Notes: generated from the letters alone by a model not told the origin. Positions 1 to 10,120 are shown, counted from the first letter of the stretch. The stretch is 64,000 nt of DNA from Ruminococcus sp. (GCA_017416065.1 JAFQDM010000030.1:1-64000), one strand, 5' to 3'. Program-made: numbers and translations.

Positions 1-1
1 T

Positions 2-106
2 GAAGAATTAAAAAATTATATTGATTACTACAACAACGAAAGAATTTCCTTAAAACTAAAAGGAATGAGCCCGGTACAATACCGAACTCATTCTCTATCA
101 ATTTAA
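2..106 (+). pseudogene. IS3-family transposase, C-terminal fragment cut by the window edge
   Basis: An open frame enters from the left edge and encodes 34 residues ending in a stop at 104-106. The peptide (YYNNERISLKLKGMSPVQYR in its middle) matches the conserved end of IS3/IS150-type OrfB transposases, where an N-E-R-I/P segment and a G-M-S-P-V-Q-Y-R signature close the DDE integrase domain. A terminal inverted repeat follows 11 bp later. The rest of the element, if intact, lies outside the window, so whether the transposase is functional cannot be judged. Confidence 0.85.
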
Positions 107-116
107 TATTTTATTT

Positions 117-141
117 TGTCTAAACTTTGGGGTTCACTTCA
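117..141 (+). mobile_element. Right terminal inverted repeat of the IS3-family element
   Basis: These 25 bases end in GGGGTTCACTTCA. Their reverse complement starts TGAAGTGAACCCC, the usual type of end for IS150-group elements in Firmicutes. The position just after the transposase stop supports this as the right end. The left end and the target-site duplication are not visible. Confidence 0.75.
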
Positions 142-177
142 AATGCTTCTGCCATTCTTATTTTATGATTTTTCTAC

Positions 178-2808
178 TCACTGCAAAGCATCAATAGCCG
201 CCTGAATCAAAGAGAGCTGCTCTCTTTCTCTTGCTGCCTGAGCCTTGATCTTTTCAACTACCGCCTGGGGAGCCTTTGACATAAATCCTTCGTTTGCAAG
301 CTTACCCTCATCCTGCTTCAGAAGCTTCTCCACCTGAGCGTACTCCTTTGTGAGCCTTTTGAGCTCTGCTTCCTTGTCCACAAGCTCGTTCATGGGGATG
401 TATATCTTTGCATCGGAAACAACGATGGTAACCGCGCCCTCAAGCTCAAACTCCTCTGCAATCTCTACATCTGTGGCAGATGCAAGGGAAACAATGAACT
501 TTGCACCCAGCTCATAGGTTTCTGCATTCTTGGTTGCAATGTAAACCTTTGCCTTCTTTGAGGGGGGTACGTTCATCTCGTTTCTTCTTGTACGGATAGC
601 GGTGATAGCTTCCATAATTTTCTCTGTTGCGGCAACCTCACAGGGGAAGTTCAAAGCCTCGTCATACTCCGGATACTTCTGGAGCATAATGGTCTCTCCC
701 TCAGCCTCGTGGGGAAGCGTCTGCCAGATCTCCTCTGTAATGAAGGGCATAAAGGGATGCAGAAGTCTGAGAGTTCTCTCAAGCACCCAGGTGAGAACCT
801 TTCTTGCATTACTTGCGGTCTCGCCCTCCTCGCGGAGTCTGGACTTTGTAAGCTCAATGTACCAGTCGCAATAGCAGTCCCAAATAAAGTCGTAAAGCTT
901 CTGAACTGCAATGCCAAGCTCAAACTTGTCAAGGTTGTCTGCAACCTCTTTTGCAACTGTGTTCACAGCAGAAATTATCCACTTATCCTCTGTGGTAAGC
1001 TCAGCAGGGAGCTCACAGGGAACGTTGTGGTCGTCAATATTCATATGAACAAAGCGGCTTGCATTATAGAGCTTGTTTGCAAAGTTGCGACAGGACTCAA
1101 CTCTCTTGTCAGAGAATCTCATATCGTTTCCGGGAGAATTACCCGTTGCCAGGAAGAAGCGCAAAGCATCTGCACCGTACTTGTCAATAAGGAGCAGCGG
1201 ATCAACGCCGTTTCCTAAGGATTTACTCATCTTTCTGCCAAGCTCATCACGAATGATGCCGTGGATAAATACGGTATCAAAGGGCTGTGCCCCCATATTC
1301 TCCATACCGCTGAATATCATTCTGGCAACCCAGAAGAAGATGATATCATAGCCTGTAACCAGGGTGTTTGTGGGATAGAAGAAGTCAAGCTCCTCTGTCT
1401 TATTGGGCCAGCCCAGCGTGGAGAAAGGCCACAGAGCAGAGCTGAACCAGGTGTCCAGAGTATCCTCGTCCTGACGGATGTGTGTGCCGCCGCACTTGGG
1501 GCAGACCGTAACCGCATCCTTGGAAACCGTCATTTCTCCGCAATCATCGCAATAGAAGGCAGGGATTCTGTGACCCCACCAGAGCTGACGGGAAATACAC
1601 CAATCGCGGATATTCTCCATCCAATGGAAGTATACCTTCTCGAATCTTTCGGGCACAAACTTTGTCTTGCCTGAGCGCACACAGTCGATGGCAGGCTCTG
1701 CAAGGGGCTTCATCTTAACAAACCACTGCATAGACACCCTGGGCTCAACTGTTGTGCCGCAACGATAACAGGTACCAACGTTGTGGTTATGAGGCTCAAC
1801 CTTCACAAGGAAGCCGCCCTCCTCAAGGTCCTTAACAATAGCCTTGCGGCATTCGTAGCGGTCCATACCGCAGTATTTCTCGCCTGCTAACTCGTTCATA
1901 TGGGCAGTATCGTCCATAACGTTTATAATAGGCAGGTTGTGTCTGAGTCCTACCTCAAAGTCGTTGGGGTCGTGGGCAGGAGTGATCTTAACCACACCTG
2001 TACCAAACTCCATATCAACGTAGCTGTCTGCAACAACGGGGATCTCTCTGCCTACAATGGGGAGAGTTACCGTTTTGCCAACGTAATCCTTGTATCTTTC
2101 ATCCTCTGGGTTAACTGCAATTGCAGTATCGCCCAGGAGAGTCTCGGGACGGGTGGTAGCAAGCTCAACATAGCCTGAGCCGTCTGTAAGAGGATAGCGA
2201 AGATGCCAGAAGAAGCCCTCCTGCTCCTCAAACTCAACCTCTGCATCGGAGATAGAGGTGCAGCAATGGGGACACCAGTTGATGATCCTCTCTCCTCTGT
2301 AAATCAGCCCCTTCTCATAAAGGCGCACAAAAACTTCCTTAACAGCCTCAGAGCAACCCTCGTCCATAGTAAAGCGCTCTCTTGACCAATCACAGCTTGA
2401 GCCCAGCTTCTTGAGCTGTTCGCAGATGCGTCCGCCGTACTCACGCTTCCATGCCCATGCACGCTCAAGAAACGCTTCCCTGCCGATGTCTTCTTTGGTA
2501 ATGCCCTCAGCCTTCATGGCCTCAACGATCTTTGCCTCCGTGGCAATGGATGCGTGATCCGTGCCGGGAAGCCACAATGCGGCATAGCCCTGCATTCTGC
2601 GGTAACGGATGAGAATATCCTGCAGAGTGTTGTCAAGTGCATGACCTATGTGAAGCTGACCCGTAATATTGGGAGGGGGCATAACAATGGTGTAAGGCTT
2701 TTTACTTCTGTCTACCTCAGCACGGAAGTATCCGCCCTCCATCCAGAAATCATATATTTTATCCTCTACCTCTTTTGGGTTGTAGGATTTTGCAAGTTCC
2801 TTTGCCAT
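178..2808 (-). CDS. valS: Valine-tRNA ligase (ValRS)
   Basis: Class I aminoacyl-tRNA synthetase that charges tRNA-Val in the cytoplasm. The 876 residues are normal for bacterial ValRS. The HIGH motif ([14 protein letters not shown]) lies near residue 45 and the KMSKS motif ([10 protein letters not shown]) near residue 520. Zinc-type CxxC pairs occur in the insertion (CYRCG and CDDCG...CPKCGG), and a Lys/Glu-rich coiled coil forms the C-terminus. The start at 2808 was chosen because AGGAGG sits 8 bases upstream; the in-frame ATG seven codons earlier has no such site. It has its own sigA promoter and no T-box leader, unlike many Firmicute valS genes. The IS3 end lies just beyond its 3' end. Confidence 0.97.
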   Translation of the reverse strand: MAKELAKSYNPKEVEDKIYDFWMEGGYFRAEVDRSKKPYTIVMPPPNITGQLHIGHALDNTLQDILIRYRRMQGYAALWLPGTDHASIATEAKIVEAMKAEGITKEDIGREAFLERAWAWKREYGGRICEQLKKLGSSCDWSRERFTMDEGCSEAVKEVFVRLYEKGLIYRGERIINWCPHCCTSISDAEVEFEEQEGFFWHLRYPLTDGSGYVELATTRPETLLGDTAIAVNPEDERYKDYVGKTVTLPIVGREIPVVADSYVDMEFGTGVVKITPAHDPNDFEVGLRHNLPIINVMDDTAHMNELAGEKYCGMDRYECRKAIVKDLEEGGFLVKVEPHNHNVGTCYRCGTTVEPRVSMQWFVKMKPLAEPAIDCVRSGKTKFVPERFEKVYFHWMENIRDWCISRQLWWGHRIPAFYCDDCGEMTVSKDAVTVCPKCGGTHIRQDEDTLDTWFSSALWPFSTLGWPNKTEELDFFYPTNTLVTGYDIIFFWVARMIFSGMENMGAQPFDTVFIHGIIRDELGRKMSKSLGNGVDPLLLIDKYGADALRFFLATGNSPGNDMRFSDKRVESCRNFANKLYNASRFVHMNIDDHNVPCELPAELTTEDKWIISAVNTVAKEVADNLDKFELGIAVQKLYDFIWDCYCDWYIELTKSRLREEGETASNARKVLTWVLERTLRLLHPFMPFITEEIWQTLPHEAEGETIMLQKYPEYDEALNFPCEVAATEKIMEAITAIRTRRNEMNVPPSKKAKVYIATKNAETYELGAKFIVSLASATDVEIAEEFELEGAVTIVVSDAKIYIPMNELVDKEAELKRLTKEYAQVEKLLKQDEGKLANEGFMSKAPQAVVEKIKAQAAREREQLSLIQAAIDALQ

Positions 2809-2846
2809 AAACAATTCCTCCTGTCGCAAAGGGAATATACATTGTT

Positions 2847-2875
2847 ATTATCGCATTTGCAGACCAGTTTGTCAA
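2847..2875 (-). promoter_or_regulatory. sigA-type promoter of valS
   Basis: Read on the minus strand, TTGACA and GATAAT are separated by exactly 17 bases, about 40 bases upstream of the valS start. The short leader leaves no room for a T-box. Confidence 0.7.
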
Positions 2876-2897
2876 CTTATTATATACAAATTCAGAC

Positions 2898-2931
2898 AAA
2901 AAGAGCCCGAAACCTCCGTCTCAGACTCTTT
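2898..2931 (-). terminator. Rho-independent terminator after the Gld-type ABC operon
   Basis: On the minus strand an 11-bp stem (GAGTCTGAGAC pairing with GTTTCGGGCTC, using G-U pairs) with a GGAG loop is flanked by AAA on the 5' side and a run of T on the 3' side. It lies directly after the DUF4340 gene and separates it from the valS promoter. Confidence 0.85.
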
Positions 2932-2943
2932 AACCGTAAATTA

Positions 2944-4548
2944 TTATTCTATATCTGTGATCTCTTTACCCTGTACAAGCTTCTCAAGATTCTCTGCAAG
3001 AGCATTTGCATAACTCTTGTAGATGTATCCGTTCTTCATGGAATTGAGCTCAGGAATGACCTTTTGTGTGTCTGTTGAATACAGAATGACTGTATCGCTG
3101 TCCCTCTGAGTTGCATAGTTGTATGTGATCTTCAGGAGCTCACCTGTTGTTTTGGTGCCGTCGTCCTCCCCTGCTGTTTCCATCAGCACCAGATCCTGGA
3201 AGAATATCTGGAACTGGTCAGGGTCAACCTCTTTGCCTGCAAGGCGCACTCTGGGCTGAGCGATAGTTGTGGTCGTGCCGTCCTCACCTGTGGTGGTAAC
3301 GTCTTCTGTGGAAAACTCAAACTTGTAGGTCTTGCCCTTTGACTCAACCGAAACAGACTCAAGGGACTGGTAGTTGGGATGGAGCACATACTCACTTACA
3401 AGCTCCTCAAAGGAAACGGTAGCCCAGACCACGCTGTCTGCAGAAATGCGATAAACAAGCTTGCCGCCCTCCTGCATCATATAAACGTTGCCTTCTGCAT
3501 CCTCCTTGGAGGCAAGCAGTGATACCTTTAACGTCTGGGGCTCGCCTTTTATCTCGTTGCCTGCATTATCATAGGTGGATTCGCTGTAGCTGTAGTTGGT
3601 CTTTACAGTTGCATAGGGCTTTGAAAGTCCGTACTCCTCAAGCTGTGCATCATCAGGATTTACACAAACCACCTCATCCGTTGCAAGGCTCTTGATGGTG
3701 CCTACCACCTCTGAACCCTTTGTATTGTTTACGGGCAGGTCGTTGTGGGATGCCATCACATAGGAGCAGGTCAGGCTTCCCTCTGTGTTTGTCTTGATTA
3801 CGATCTCTTCCTCAAGATGTGTACCGCCCAAAATTATCTGATCAAAGGATCCGTCAGACACAGAGGTTTTGTCAGAATTGATGGTTGTGTTGAAAAGGTC
3901 AGTTATCTTCAGCAGCATAGAGTCCACTTCCTCTGCCTTCACAACATATACTGTGGGGCTGTCGGCAAACTGAACGTAGGTATATGCCGCACCCGGCGCA
4001 TCATCACCCACTCTTACAACGGAATATGTTCCGTCGCTGTAATAAACAGTTGCCTCTGAACGGGGATTCTCAAAGCCGTACTCTGCGGCACCCTCGCCGC
4101 TTAAGTCCGCCACCTTTGTGAATTCAACGTTGCACACATCCCCTGCCAAAAGTGCCGGATTTGTATCTGCAAGGTCATATTCCTCAAAGCCCTCCAGAGT
4201 ATAGACAGAAGCCTCTGTGGAGCCATCCTCGTTCACGGGATTCTCTACAAGGAAGGTGTAGTTGCCTTCCTGTGTTTTCATTACTATTTTCTCTACCTCT
4301 GCAGGCAAGCGGTCAACAAGCGTACCGTAGGAGTTGTTCTCGATCTCGCCCTTGGAGTTTGTGTTGATCTTTACCGTATGCAGACCGTCTTCGTTTACCG
4401 AGGCGGTCATATCTATGCCCGGATCAAGGTCTGCGGGAGTATTTTTGCCCTTGCCTGAGGGTAGCAGGAATATCAGAAGGATAAGTGCCAGAGCAAGCAC
4501 CAGAGCAACGGCGGCAATTATTATATTGCGCTTTAATTTCTTATTCAT
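2944..4548 (-). CDS. DUF4340 domain protein, last gene of a Gld-type ABC operon
   Basis: 534 residues with one N-terminal membrane anchor (about residues 9-30) followed by a long extracytoplasmic region typical of DUF4340 proteins. Such proteins regularly follow a GldG-like gene in Firmicute ABC-2 operons, and their function is unknown. Its ATG shares one base with the stop of the GldG-like gene (TGATG), so translation is probably coupled. A strong terminator follows. The assignment rests on domain architecture and position; a role in exporting or assembling an envelope component is inference. Confidence 0.8.
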   Translation of the reverse strand: MNKKLKRNIIIAAVALVLALALILLIFLLPSGKGKNTPADLDPGIDMTASVNEDGLHTVKINTNSKGEIENNSYGTLVDRLPAEVEKIVMKTQEGNYTFLVENPVNEDGSTEASVYTLEGFEEYDLADTNPALLAGDVCNVEFTKVADLSGEGAAEYGFENPRSEATVYYSDGTYSVVRVGDDAPGAAYTYVQFADSPTVYVVKAEEVDSMLLKITDLFNTTINSDKTSVSDGSFDQIILGGTHLEEEIVIKTNTEGSLTCSYVMASHNDLPVNNTKGSEVVGTIKSLATDEVVCVNPDDAQLEEYGLSKPYATVKTNYSYSESTYDNAGNEIKGEPQTLKVSLLASKEDAEGNVYMMQEGGKLVYRISADSVVWATVSFEELVSEYVLHPNYQSLESVSVESKGKTYKFEFSTEDVTTTGEDGTTTTIAQPRVRLAGKEVDPDQFQIFFQDLVLMETAGEDDGTKTTGELLKITYNYATQRDSDTVILYSTDTQKVIPELNSMKNGYIYKSYANALAENLEKLVQGKEITDIE

Positions 4549-6086
4549 CAGCGATGTCTCCTTTTATTCCAGATTACAATACCTGTAGCCATAACGGCAA
4601 CGGGAATAAGGAGAATAAAGATGATTCCGATGGTCACCTTCTGAGCAGATGTTACGAGCAGATAATCAGCCGCAAGGTCTGCACTCTCCACAACGATAAC
4701 AGAGTCGTTATCCGTCATAGTGTTGAGCAGATTTATAAAATACGTAATATTGTTAACGTTACCGCTGTATGAGGAATAAGTCCAATCGTTCTTGAGAGCA
4801 TCAAAGGAGCCCCATACCACAACGTTTGAACGCTTGCCGTCATCATTGAGCATAGCAGACGCTGCCGCACCTGCCAAGGGCTTGCCTTCGGACTTTATGG
4901 TTTCAACAGGCTGTTCCTGAGAATCTGTAGGAACAAGTATGTCTGCTGTATCCGAGGATGTAAGCATAGGCACTGCCAGCTCCTCGTTTGTAATCTCCAC
5001 AGGCATACAGAAGGGCATAATTACAGAAAGGTATTTGTTCTGCAGTGTATCCGTGAAGGTGTTGTCATAGTAATCCATCAAGGGGAACAGGTTGGGAGCG
5101 TTATCTCCCATAGACATAGCCTTGGACATATCGTTCTCGCTGATATATCCCCTTGTGACCTTCATTCCCCACTGCTCTAAAAACAAGTCAAGGTTGGGCA
5201 TTTCCTTTGCCTGATCATAGGGAACATACACCAAAGTCTTGCCCTTGTCTCCATCGTTATGGAGCCAATCCGTCAGCGCCTGGGCAGAGTCAGCCGTCAG
5301 GTCTACGGTAGGTGCCATCATAATGATAACGTCAAGCTCTTCTGAGGGAGTTTCTGTAAGCAGATTAAGGTTCTCTACCTCATAGGCGTTATCCTGCAGG
5401 AAGTAGGGCAGATATGTGAACTGATTATAAAATTCGGAATTGGGATTAAAGAACTCTCCGTTGCCGATAGAGAAAGCAACCTTAAAGATCTTGTCTGCTG
5501 TGATCTTCTGAGCAGACGTGAGCACTGACTGCTCAAGGTACTGACCGTTTATCATAAGCTCATAGTTCGCGTCATATCCCTGAGCAAAAATATCATAAAC
5601 TCCCAACGCCTCATACTTGCCTGACTTGGCATTTTCTATAATGAGGAAATTGTCGGGGCTTGTCCAGTCAATGTCAGGGTATTTCTCTGTCATAGCCTTA
5701 ACGGAGGTTGCCGCTATCTCCAGATACTCCACGTTTACCTTGTCGTATTTGGACATTTCTTTGAGCAGACGGTTGACCTGATAACCGTAGGTTGAGTCAA
5801 TTGCCAGAATCTGCTCCTCTTCAAGGAGCACCTTGATGTTGATCTCCTTCTCCAGATACTTCATATATTCGTCTGTAACTGTATTAAGGGAGTATGCGTT
5901 CTTTGCGGTCAGGTCTTTTTCAAGTCCGGGGAACTTTTCAACCAATGCCATGGAGAGCACGTTAACAGCCGCAAAAACAAGGATAAACAAAATTATAAAA
6001 GCTGCATTCAGAAGCTTACGTTTTCTGGTACTCATACGGGCGTAAGTTGCTGACATAGTGGTTTTATTCTCTGTGTTTTTATTCAT
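4548..6086 (-). CDS. GldG-like ABC transporter auxiliary protein
   Basis: 512 residues. A transmembrane segment at about 28-50 is followed by the L-T-x-x-x-x-Y-S-L segment (DLTAKNAYSLN) that opens GldG/IFT52-like extracytoplasmic domains, and a second membrane helix lies near the C-terminus (about 485-507) before a basic tail. Family knowledge: GldG partners with GldA and GldF in an ABC-2 type system first tied to Bacteroidetes gliding, but homologues are widespread in non-gliding Firmicutes. It sits between the permease and DUF4340 genes, with 14 bases to the former and a one-base overlap with the latter. The substrate is unknown. Confidence 0.82.
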   Translation of the reverse strand: MNKNTENKTTMSATYARMSTRKRKLLNAAFIILFILVFAAVNVLSMALVEKFPGLEKDLTAKNAYSLNTVTDEYMKYLEKEINIKVLLEEEQILAIDSTYGYQVNRLLKEMSKYDKVNVEYLEIAATSVKAMTEKYPDIDWTSPDNFLIIENAKSGKYEALGVYDIFAQGYDANYELMINGQYLEQSVLTSAQKITADKIFKVAFSIGNGEFFNPNSEFYNQFTYLPYFLQDNAYEVENLNLLTETPSEELDVIIMMAPTVDLTADSAQALTDWLHNDGDKGKTLVYVPYDQAKEMPNLDLFLEQWGMKVTRGYISENDMSKAMSMGDNAPNLFPLMDYYDNTFTDTLQNKYLSVIMPFCMPVEITNEELAVPMLTSSDTADILVPTDSQEQPVETIKSEGKPLAGAAASAMLNDDGKRSNVVVWGSFDALKNDWTYSSYSGNVNNITYFINLLNTMTDNDSVIVVESADLAADYLLVTSAQKVTIGIIFILLIPVAVMATGIVIWNKRRHR

Positions 6087-6100
6087 AAGTCAGCACCCCC

Positions 6101-6838
6101 TTAAGCCCAACGCTTTTTGTCCAGAACTCTGCCTGTAAGGAAGAGGAAAAGTCCCACCCAGGTCAGATAGAACACTACATCCGCAGGGTTAAACACACCG
6201 CTGATAAGGTTCATATAATGCTGTGTTACCGAGATCTTGTCCAAAATCAAGAAGTCGTAATTCACCTGGAAAAGTGAATAGATAAAGTTCAGCAAGGATC
6301 CCAGTATGGAATCATAGATCATAAAGAACAGTCCCGTTCCCATACCCACAACAGCCGCAATGATCTGGTACTCTGTGAGCGAGGAAAAGAACAGATTGAT
6401 TGCAAGTACGGCAGCACCCAAAAGCACACTGCCCAGAATTCCCGCAAAAAGCTGACCCCATGCAATGGTAGCCCCTGAAACGGTTATCATCAGCACAAAC
6501 GCATAAACAAAATATACCATATTGCATATAAGGTACAGAGTGAGAGCGCTTAAGTACTTGCCGAGCACAACCTCCCATATCTTAACGGGAGCCGTAAGCA
6601 GAGCCTGGTCTGTCTTCTGCCTTTTTTCCTCTGCAAAGGACTTCATCGTAACCAGAGGAAGCAGGAAGAAGATAATATAGAGCATACTGTTTATAACTTC
6701 TACCAGACTGTTGTAAGCACTCTGAAAGCACACAAGCCAGAAGAAGAAACCTGAAAGCATAAGGTACATTCCCAGCACTATGTAGCCCAAAGTGTTTGTA
6801 AAGTAAGACGTAAAATCCTTTTTGAATATAGCAATCAT
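6101..6838 (-). CDS. ABC-2 type transporter permease (GldF-like)
   Basis: 245 residues with six predicted membrane helices. The first follows a short cytoplasmic start (FKKDFTSYFTNTLGYIV), and the sequence MKSFAEEKRQKTDQALLTAP is the typical first-loop signature of ABC-2 permeases of the GldF/NosY kind. Its ATG overlaps the stop of the ATPase gene by one base. It presumably forms the membrane channel for the ATPase at 6838-7812. Confidence 0.88.
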   Translation of the reverse strand: MIAIFKKDFTSYFTNTLGYIVLGMYLMLSGFFFWLVCFQSAYNSLVEVINSMLYIIFFLLPLVTMKSFAEEKRQKTDQALLTAPVKIWEVVLGKYLSALTLYLICNMVYFVYAFVLMITVSGATIAWGQLFAGILGSVLLGAAVLAINLFFSSLTEYQIIAAVVGMGTGLFFMIYDSILGSLLNFIYSLFQVNYDFLILDKISVTQHYMNLISGVFNPADVVFYLTWVGLFLFLTGRVLDKKRWA

Positions 6839-7812
6839 CAGTTTTCTCCTCCTTTCTTCTTGTTCGTGCGGGTAACGCTTGTGGAGCCTGTGAGCATAAG
6901 GAAGGATTCCTCAAGAGACATTCCGCCGTCCTTCATCTCAAGAATGGGGAAATCTCCCTTTGCAAGAGCTCTGAACACCCCACGGCGGATATCCGCATCC
7001 TTTTTATAATCAATGCTGTACTGATACACATTATCGCTTACCTGAAGATTTCTGCGCACCTTGGTAACTCCCTCAACACTTCCCAGAACGGAAAGCACAG
7101 AGGAGGACGTACCCTCAACCGTCACAGAAAGCTTCTTTGCATCTGCTGTGATGGTAGAGATCTCGTCTGTCTTTGCATCTGCGGTAATAAGTCCGTTGGA
7201 GATAACCACGATCCTGTCGCAGATAGTTGAAACCTCTGACAGCACGTGGGAAGAGAAGATGACCGTGTGCTTTTTGCCCAGGCTCTTTATGAGAGAGCGC
7301 ATCTCTATGATCTGCCTGGGGTCAAGTCCTACCGTAGGCTCGTCCAGAATAAGCACGGGGGGATTTCCCACCAAAGCCTGCGCAAAGCCTACTCTCTGCT
7401 TGTATCCCTTGGAAAGATTGCGGATAACTCTGCCTCTGATGTCGTCAATCTTCACAAGCTTCATTATCTCCTCCAGGTGCTCCTTCTTGGGGAGCTTTAC
7501 CTTTTTGAGTCCGTAGATAAAAGAGAGATACTCCTCCACCGTCATATCAAGGTACAAAGGAGGCTGCTCGGGCAGATAGCCGATTCTTGCCCTTGCCTCC
7601 ATGGGGTTGTCAAGGATATCGTATCCGTCAATGGTAACGCTTCCCTGTGTGGAAGAAAGATATCCGGTGATAATGTTCATCGTTGTGGATTTACCTGCAC
7701 CGTTAGGTCCCAGGAAACCAACGATCTCACCCTTCTCAGCGGTAAAGCTGATTCCTTTTACTGCGGCAAGATTGCCGTAATTTTTAACGAGGTCCTTAAC
7801 CTCTACCATCAT
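6838..7812 (-). CDS. ABC transporter ATP-binding protein (GldA-like)
   Basis: 324 residues. Walker A is GPNGAGKST (about 34-42), the ABC signature is LSKGYKQRVG and Walker B is PVLILDEPTVGLD, with a later switch His in SSHVLSEV. A C-terminal extension of about 90 residues is typical of ABC-2 export ATPases. The start is the first of two adjacent ATG codons, with AAGGAG 7 bases upstream. It is the first gene of the four-gene operon running down to 2944. No clear substrate clue is present. Confidence 0.93.
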   Translation of the reverse strand: MMVEVKDLVKNYGNLAAVKGISFTAEKGEIVGFLGPNGAGKSTTMNIITGYLSSTQGSVTIDGYDILDNPMEARARIGYLPEQPPLYLDMTVEEYLSFIYGLKKVKLPKKEHLEEIMKLVKIDDIRGRVIRNLSKGYKQRVGFAQALVGNPPVLILDEPTVGLDPRQIIEMRSLIKSLGKKHTVIFSSHVLSEVSTICDRIVVISNGLITADAKTDEISTITADAKKLSVTVEGTSSSVLSVLGSVEGVTKVRRNLQVSDNVYQYSIDYKKDADIRRGVFRALAKGDFPILEMKDGGMSLEESFLMLTGSTSVTRTNKKKGGEN

Positions 7813-7964
7813 TTGTTCACTCCTTATGAGTTTCTGAGCCTCTTTTTAAAAACTGCTCTTTATAAGTATAATCACAGCGAAATAAAACGCTATAAGTTAA
7901 ATTCAAAAATCATTCTGCCGTCACATTTTTTCATAAAATCAACACTTCGGCAAAATCTGCATAC

Positions 7965-8762
7965 TCAGGGAATAAATGCCGTTAAGGTTCCCAAGGGGCA
8001 GACCTCAACGCAGGCCATACATCCCGTGCACTTCTCCGGGTCAACAGTAGCCTTGAAGTTCTGCACGGTAACAGCTCCTGCCTCGCAGGTCTTCTCGCAT
8101 TTTTTACAGCCGATGCAAGCCGCCTTGCAGGCTTTCTTTGCCACGGCTCCCTTGTCGCAATTTGAGCAGCGCAGAACTGCCTGAGCCTTTAATGGCACAA
8201 TGGAGATAAGCTTTTTGGGGCAGGCGGCAACACACATGGCGCACGCCTTGCAAAGAGTAACGTCTACCTTTGCTACTCCATTGCACACACTCACTGCACC
8301 ATAGGGGCACGCAGCAACACAGTCGCCAAGGCCAAGGCAGCCATAGCTGCACTCGCCCTTGCCCCCCGCAAGCACCGCCGCCGCACAGGAGGCAACTCCC
8401 TGATAATTCACCTTGTCCTGGGTATTGTCAAGGATGCCCATACAGTGCACCACCGCAACCTTGGGCTCAACGCTGCTTGCCTTTTGGCCGAGTATCTCCG
8501 CCAGAACCTTTGCGGTGTCGTTTCCGCCGGGAGCACAGGCTCCGTTCTTGGCAGTGCCGTCAGCCAGGGCCTTTGCATAGCCGGAACAGCCCGAGTATCC
8601 GCAGGCGCCGCAGTTTGCACCGGGGAGGGCTTCTGTGAGAGCCTCCACCTTTTCGTCAGTGGGAACAGCCATCACTGCAGAAGCTACGGCAAGTATAAGT
8701 CCTATAATAAGTCCGATGCCTGCCACAATAAGCACGGCTATAAGTATCAGATTAAAATCCAT
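7965..8762 (-). CDS. rnfB: Rnf complex subunit B, Fe-S electron-transfer protein
   Basis: 265 residues. An N-terminal membrane helix (about 3-27) is followed by the four-Cys cluster motif GANCGACGYSGCSGYA and then several CxxCxxCxxxCP-type [4Fe-4S] sites, including CKACAMCVAACP, CIGCKKCEKTC and CTGCMACVEVCP. RnfB is the probable entry point for electrons from reduced ferredoxin. It is the last gene of the rnfCDGEAB operon, 12 bases after rnfA. A weak stem (GCCG/CGGC followed by ATGATTTTT on the minus strand, about 7905-7950) might end the transcript but is not convincing. Confidence 0.95.
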   Translation of the reverse strand: MDFNLILIAVLIVAGIGLIIGLILAVASAVMAVPTDEKVEALTEALPGANCGACGYSGCSGYAKALADGTAKNGACAPGGNDTAKVLAEILGQKASSVEPKVAVVHCMGILDNTQDKVNYQGVASCAAAVLAGGKGECSYGCLGLGDCVAACPYGAVSVCNGVAKVDVTLCKACAMCVAACPKKLISIVPLKAQAVLRCSNCDKGAVAKKACKAACIGCKKCEKTCEAGAVTVQNFKATVDPEKCTGCMACVEVCPLGTLTAFIP

Positions 8763-8774
8763 AACCGCACCTCC

Positions 8775-9377
8775 TTAAGCTAACATATTCTCTACAAGTC
8801 CCGTAAAGCCCAAGAAGCTCAGAGACACAAGAGAAGCCGCAACCAAAGTTATGGGCAAGCCCTTGAGGGTTTTGGGGATATCGCAGGATTCAAGCCTCTG
8901 CCGTACTCCTGCAAACATAACCATTGCCACAAGGAAGCCCACTCCTGCACCCAGAGCGTTCACAAGTGCATGGGCATAGCCGAAGCTCTCCGAGCTTTTC
9001 TCAATGACCAGCATCGTAACACCCAGCACGGCGCAGTTGGTTGTGATGAGAGGCAGGTAAATTCCAAGGGAATTGTAAAGCGCAGGGATGTACTTCTTGA
9101 GCACGATCTCTACAAGCTGAACAAGACCTGCAATAACCAAAATAAATACTATTGTTTCCAGATACTCCAAAGAGGAGGGCACAAGCAGATACATATAGAT
9201 TGGATATGTAACCGCAGTTGCAAGCACCATAACAAAGGTAACCGCCGCACTCATTCCAAGGGCTGTGTTTACCTTTTTGGAAACACCCAGGAAGGGACAT
9301 ATTCCGAGGAACTTGCTGAGCACGTAGTTTTCGGTGAGAATTGCTATGAGGAATACGGAGATAAGACCCTTTATCAT
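8775..9377 (-). CDS. rnfA: Rnf complex membrane subunit A
   Basis: 200 residues, nearly all membrane-embedded (six predicted helices), with the conserved starting region ENYVLSKFLGICPFLGVSKK whose Cys belongs to the RnfA/NqrE intramembrane Fe site. It overlaps rnfE by four bases (ATGA), so the two are translationally coupled. RnfA and RnfE form the paired inverted-topology core of the ion pump. Confidence 0.96.
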   Translation of the reverse strand: MIKGLISVFLIAILTENYVLSKFLGICPFLGVSKKVNTALGMSAAVTFVMVLATAVTYPIYMYLLVPSSLEYLETIVFILVIAGLVQLVEIVLKKYIPALYNSLGIYLPLITTNCAVLGVTMLVIEKSSESFGYAHALVNALGAGVGFLVAMVMFAGVRQRLESCDIPKTLKGLPITLVAASLVSLSFLGFTGLVENMLA

Positions 9378-10120
9378 AGACTCTCACCTCCTTCTGTATC
9401 CGATGCAGGAAGTGCATCTGAGGCACAGTCCCCACCGTCGGAGAGCTTTTCTGCCGCAGAGCACTTGCCCTTAAGGGGGCAGTTTGAGCATCCCGTAGCC
9501 TTTGGAGGATTCTTGCCGCTTACCTTGGAGGCAAGGGCAATGAGCATTCCAAACACAAAGAAGCCACCCGGAGGCAGAATGAATATAAGGATTCCGAACT
9601 CGGGGATAATGGTATTACCAAACCAGGTGCCGTTACCCAATATCTCACGGATAGAGCCCATCAAAAGCAGCGTAGCCGTAAAACCGATACCCATTCCAAG
9701 TCCGTCAAGAATCGAGGGAATAACAGAGTTCTTGCTTGCATACATCTCTGCTCTGCCGAGAATTATGCAGTTTACAACTATAAGCGGCAGAAAGATTCCC
9801 AGACTCTCGTCAATTGAGGGCACAAAGGCCTTCACAAGCATCTGCACTATTGTAACAAAGGTTGCGATTATCGTTATGTACGCAGGGATTCGCACCTTAT
9901 CGGGAATGACCTTACGCAAAGCAGAGATAACCGCATTGGAGCAAATAAGCACCAGAGTTGCGGCAATGCCCATTCCTATGGCGTTAGAGGCCGCCGTGGT
10001 AACTGCAAGGGTGGGGCAGGTGCCCAGCACCAGACAAAGGACGGGGTTTTCTTTGATAATGCCCTTTGTGACTTCCTTCACATAATTGCACTTTTTCTTT
10101 TCACTAGTCTTTGCCGCCAT
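9374..10120 (-). CDS. rnfE: Rnf complex membrane subunit E with Cys-rich C-terminal tail
   Basis: 248 residues. The first 205 or so form the six-helix RnfE/NqrD core, including NPVLCLVLGTCPTLAVT with the conserved intramembrane Cys. The last 40 residues are unlike the core: they hold CSNCPLKGKC plus a further Cys and an acidic end, a spacing that could bind metal or an Fe-S cluster. The start is one base past the rnfG stop. Without the tail the length fits the family; the tail's role is unknown. Confidence 0.93.
   Translation of the reverse strand: MAAKTSEKKKCNYVKEVTKGIIKENPVLCLVLGTCPTLAVTTAASNAIGMGIAATLVLICSNAVISALRKVIPDKVRIPAYITIIATFVTIVQMLVKAFVPSIDESLGIFLPLIVVNCIILGRAEMYASKNSVIPSILDGLGMGIGFTATLLLMGSIREILGNGTWFGNTIIPEFGILIFILPPGGFFVFGMLIALASKVSGKNPPKATGCSNCPLKGKCSAAEKLSDGGDCASDALPASDTEGGESL

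Noticed and set aside
2809..2943. T-box leader of valS
   Set aside because: Only about 40 bases lie between the predicted promoter and the start codon, and no T-box sequence or specifier-type stem is present.
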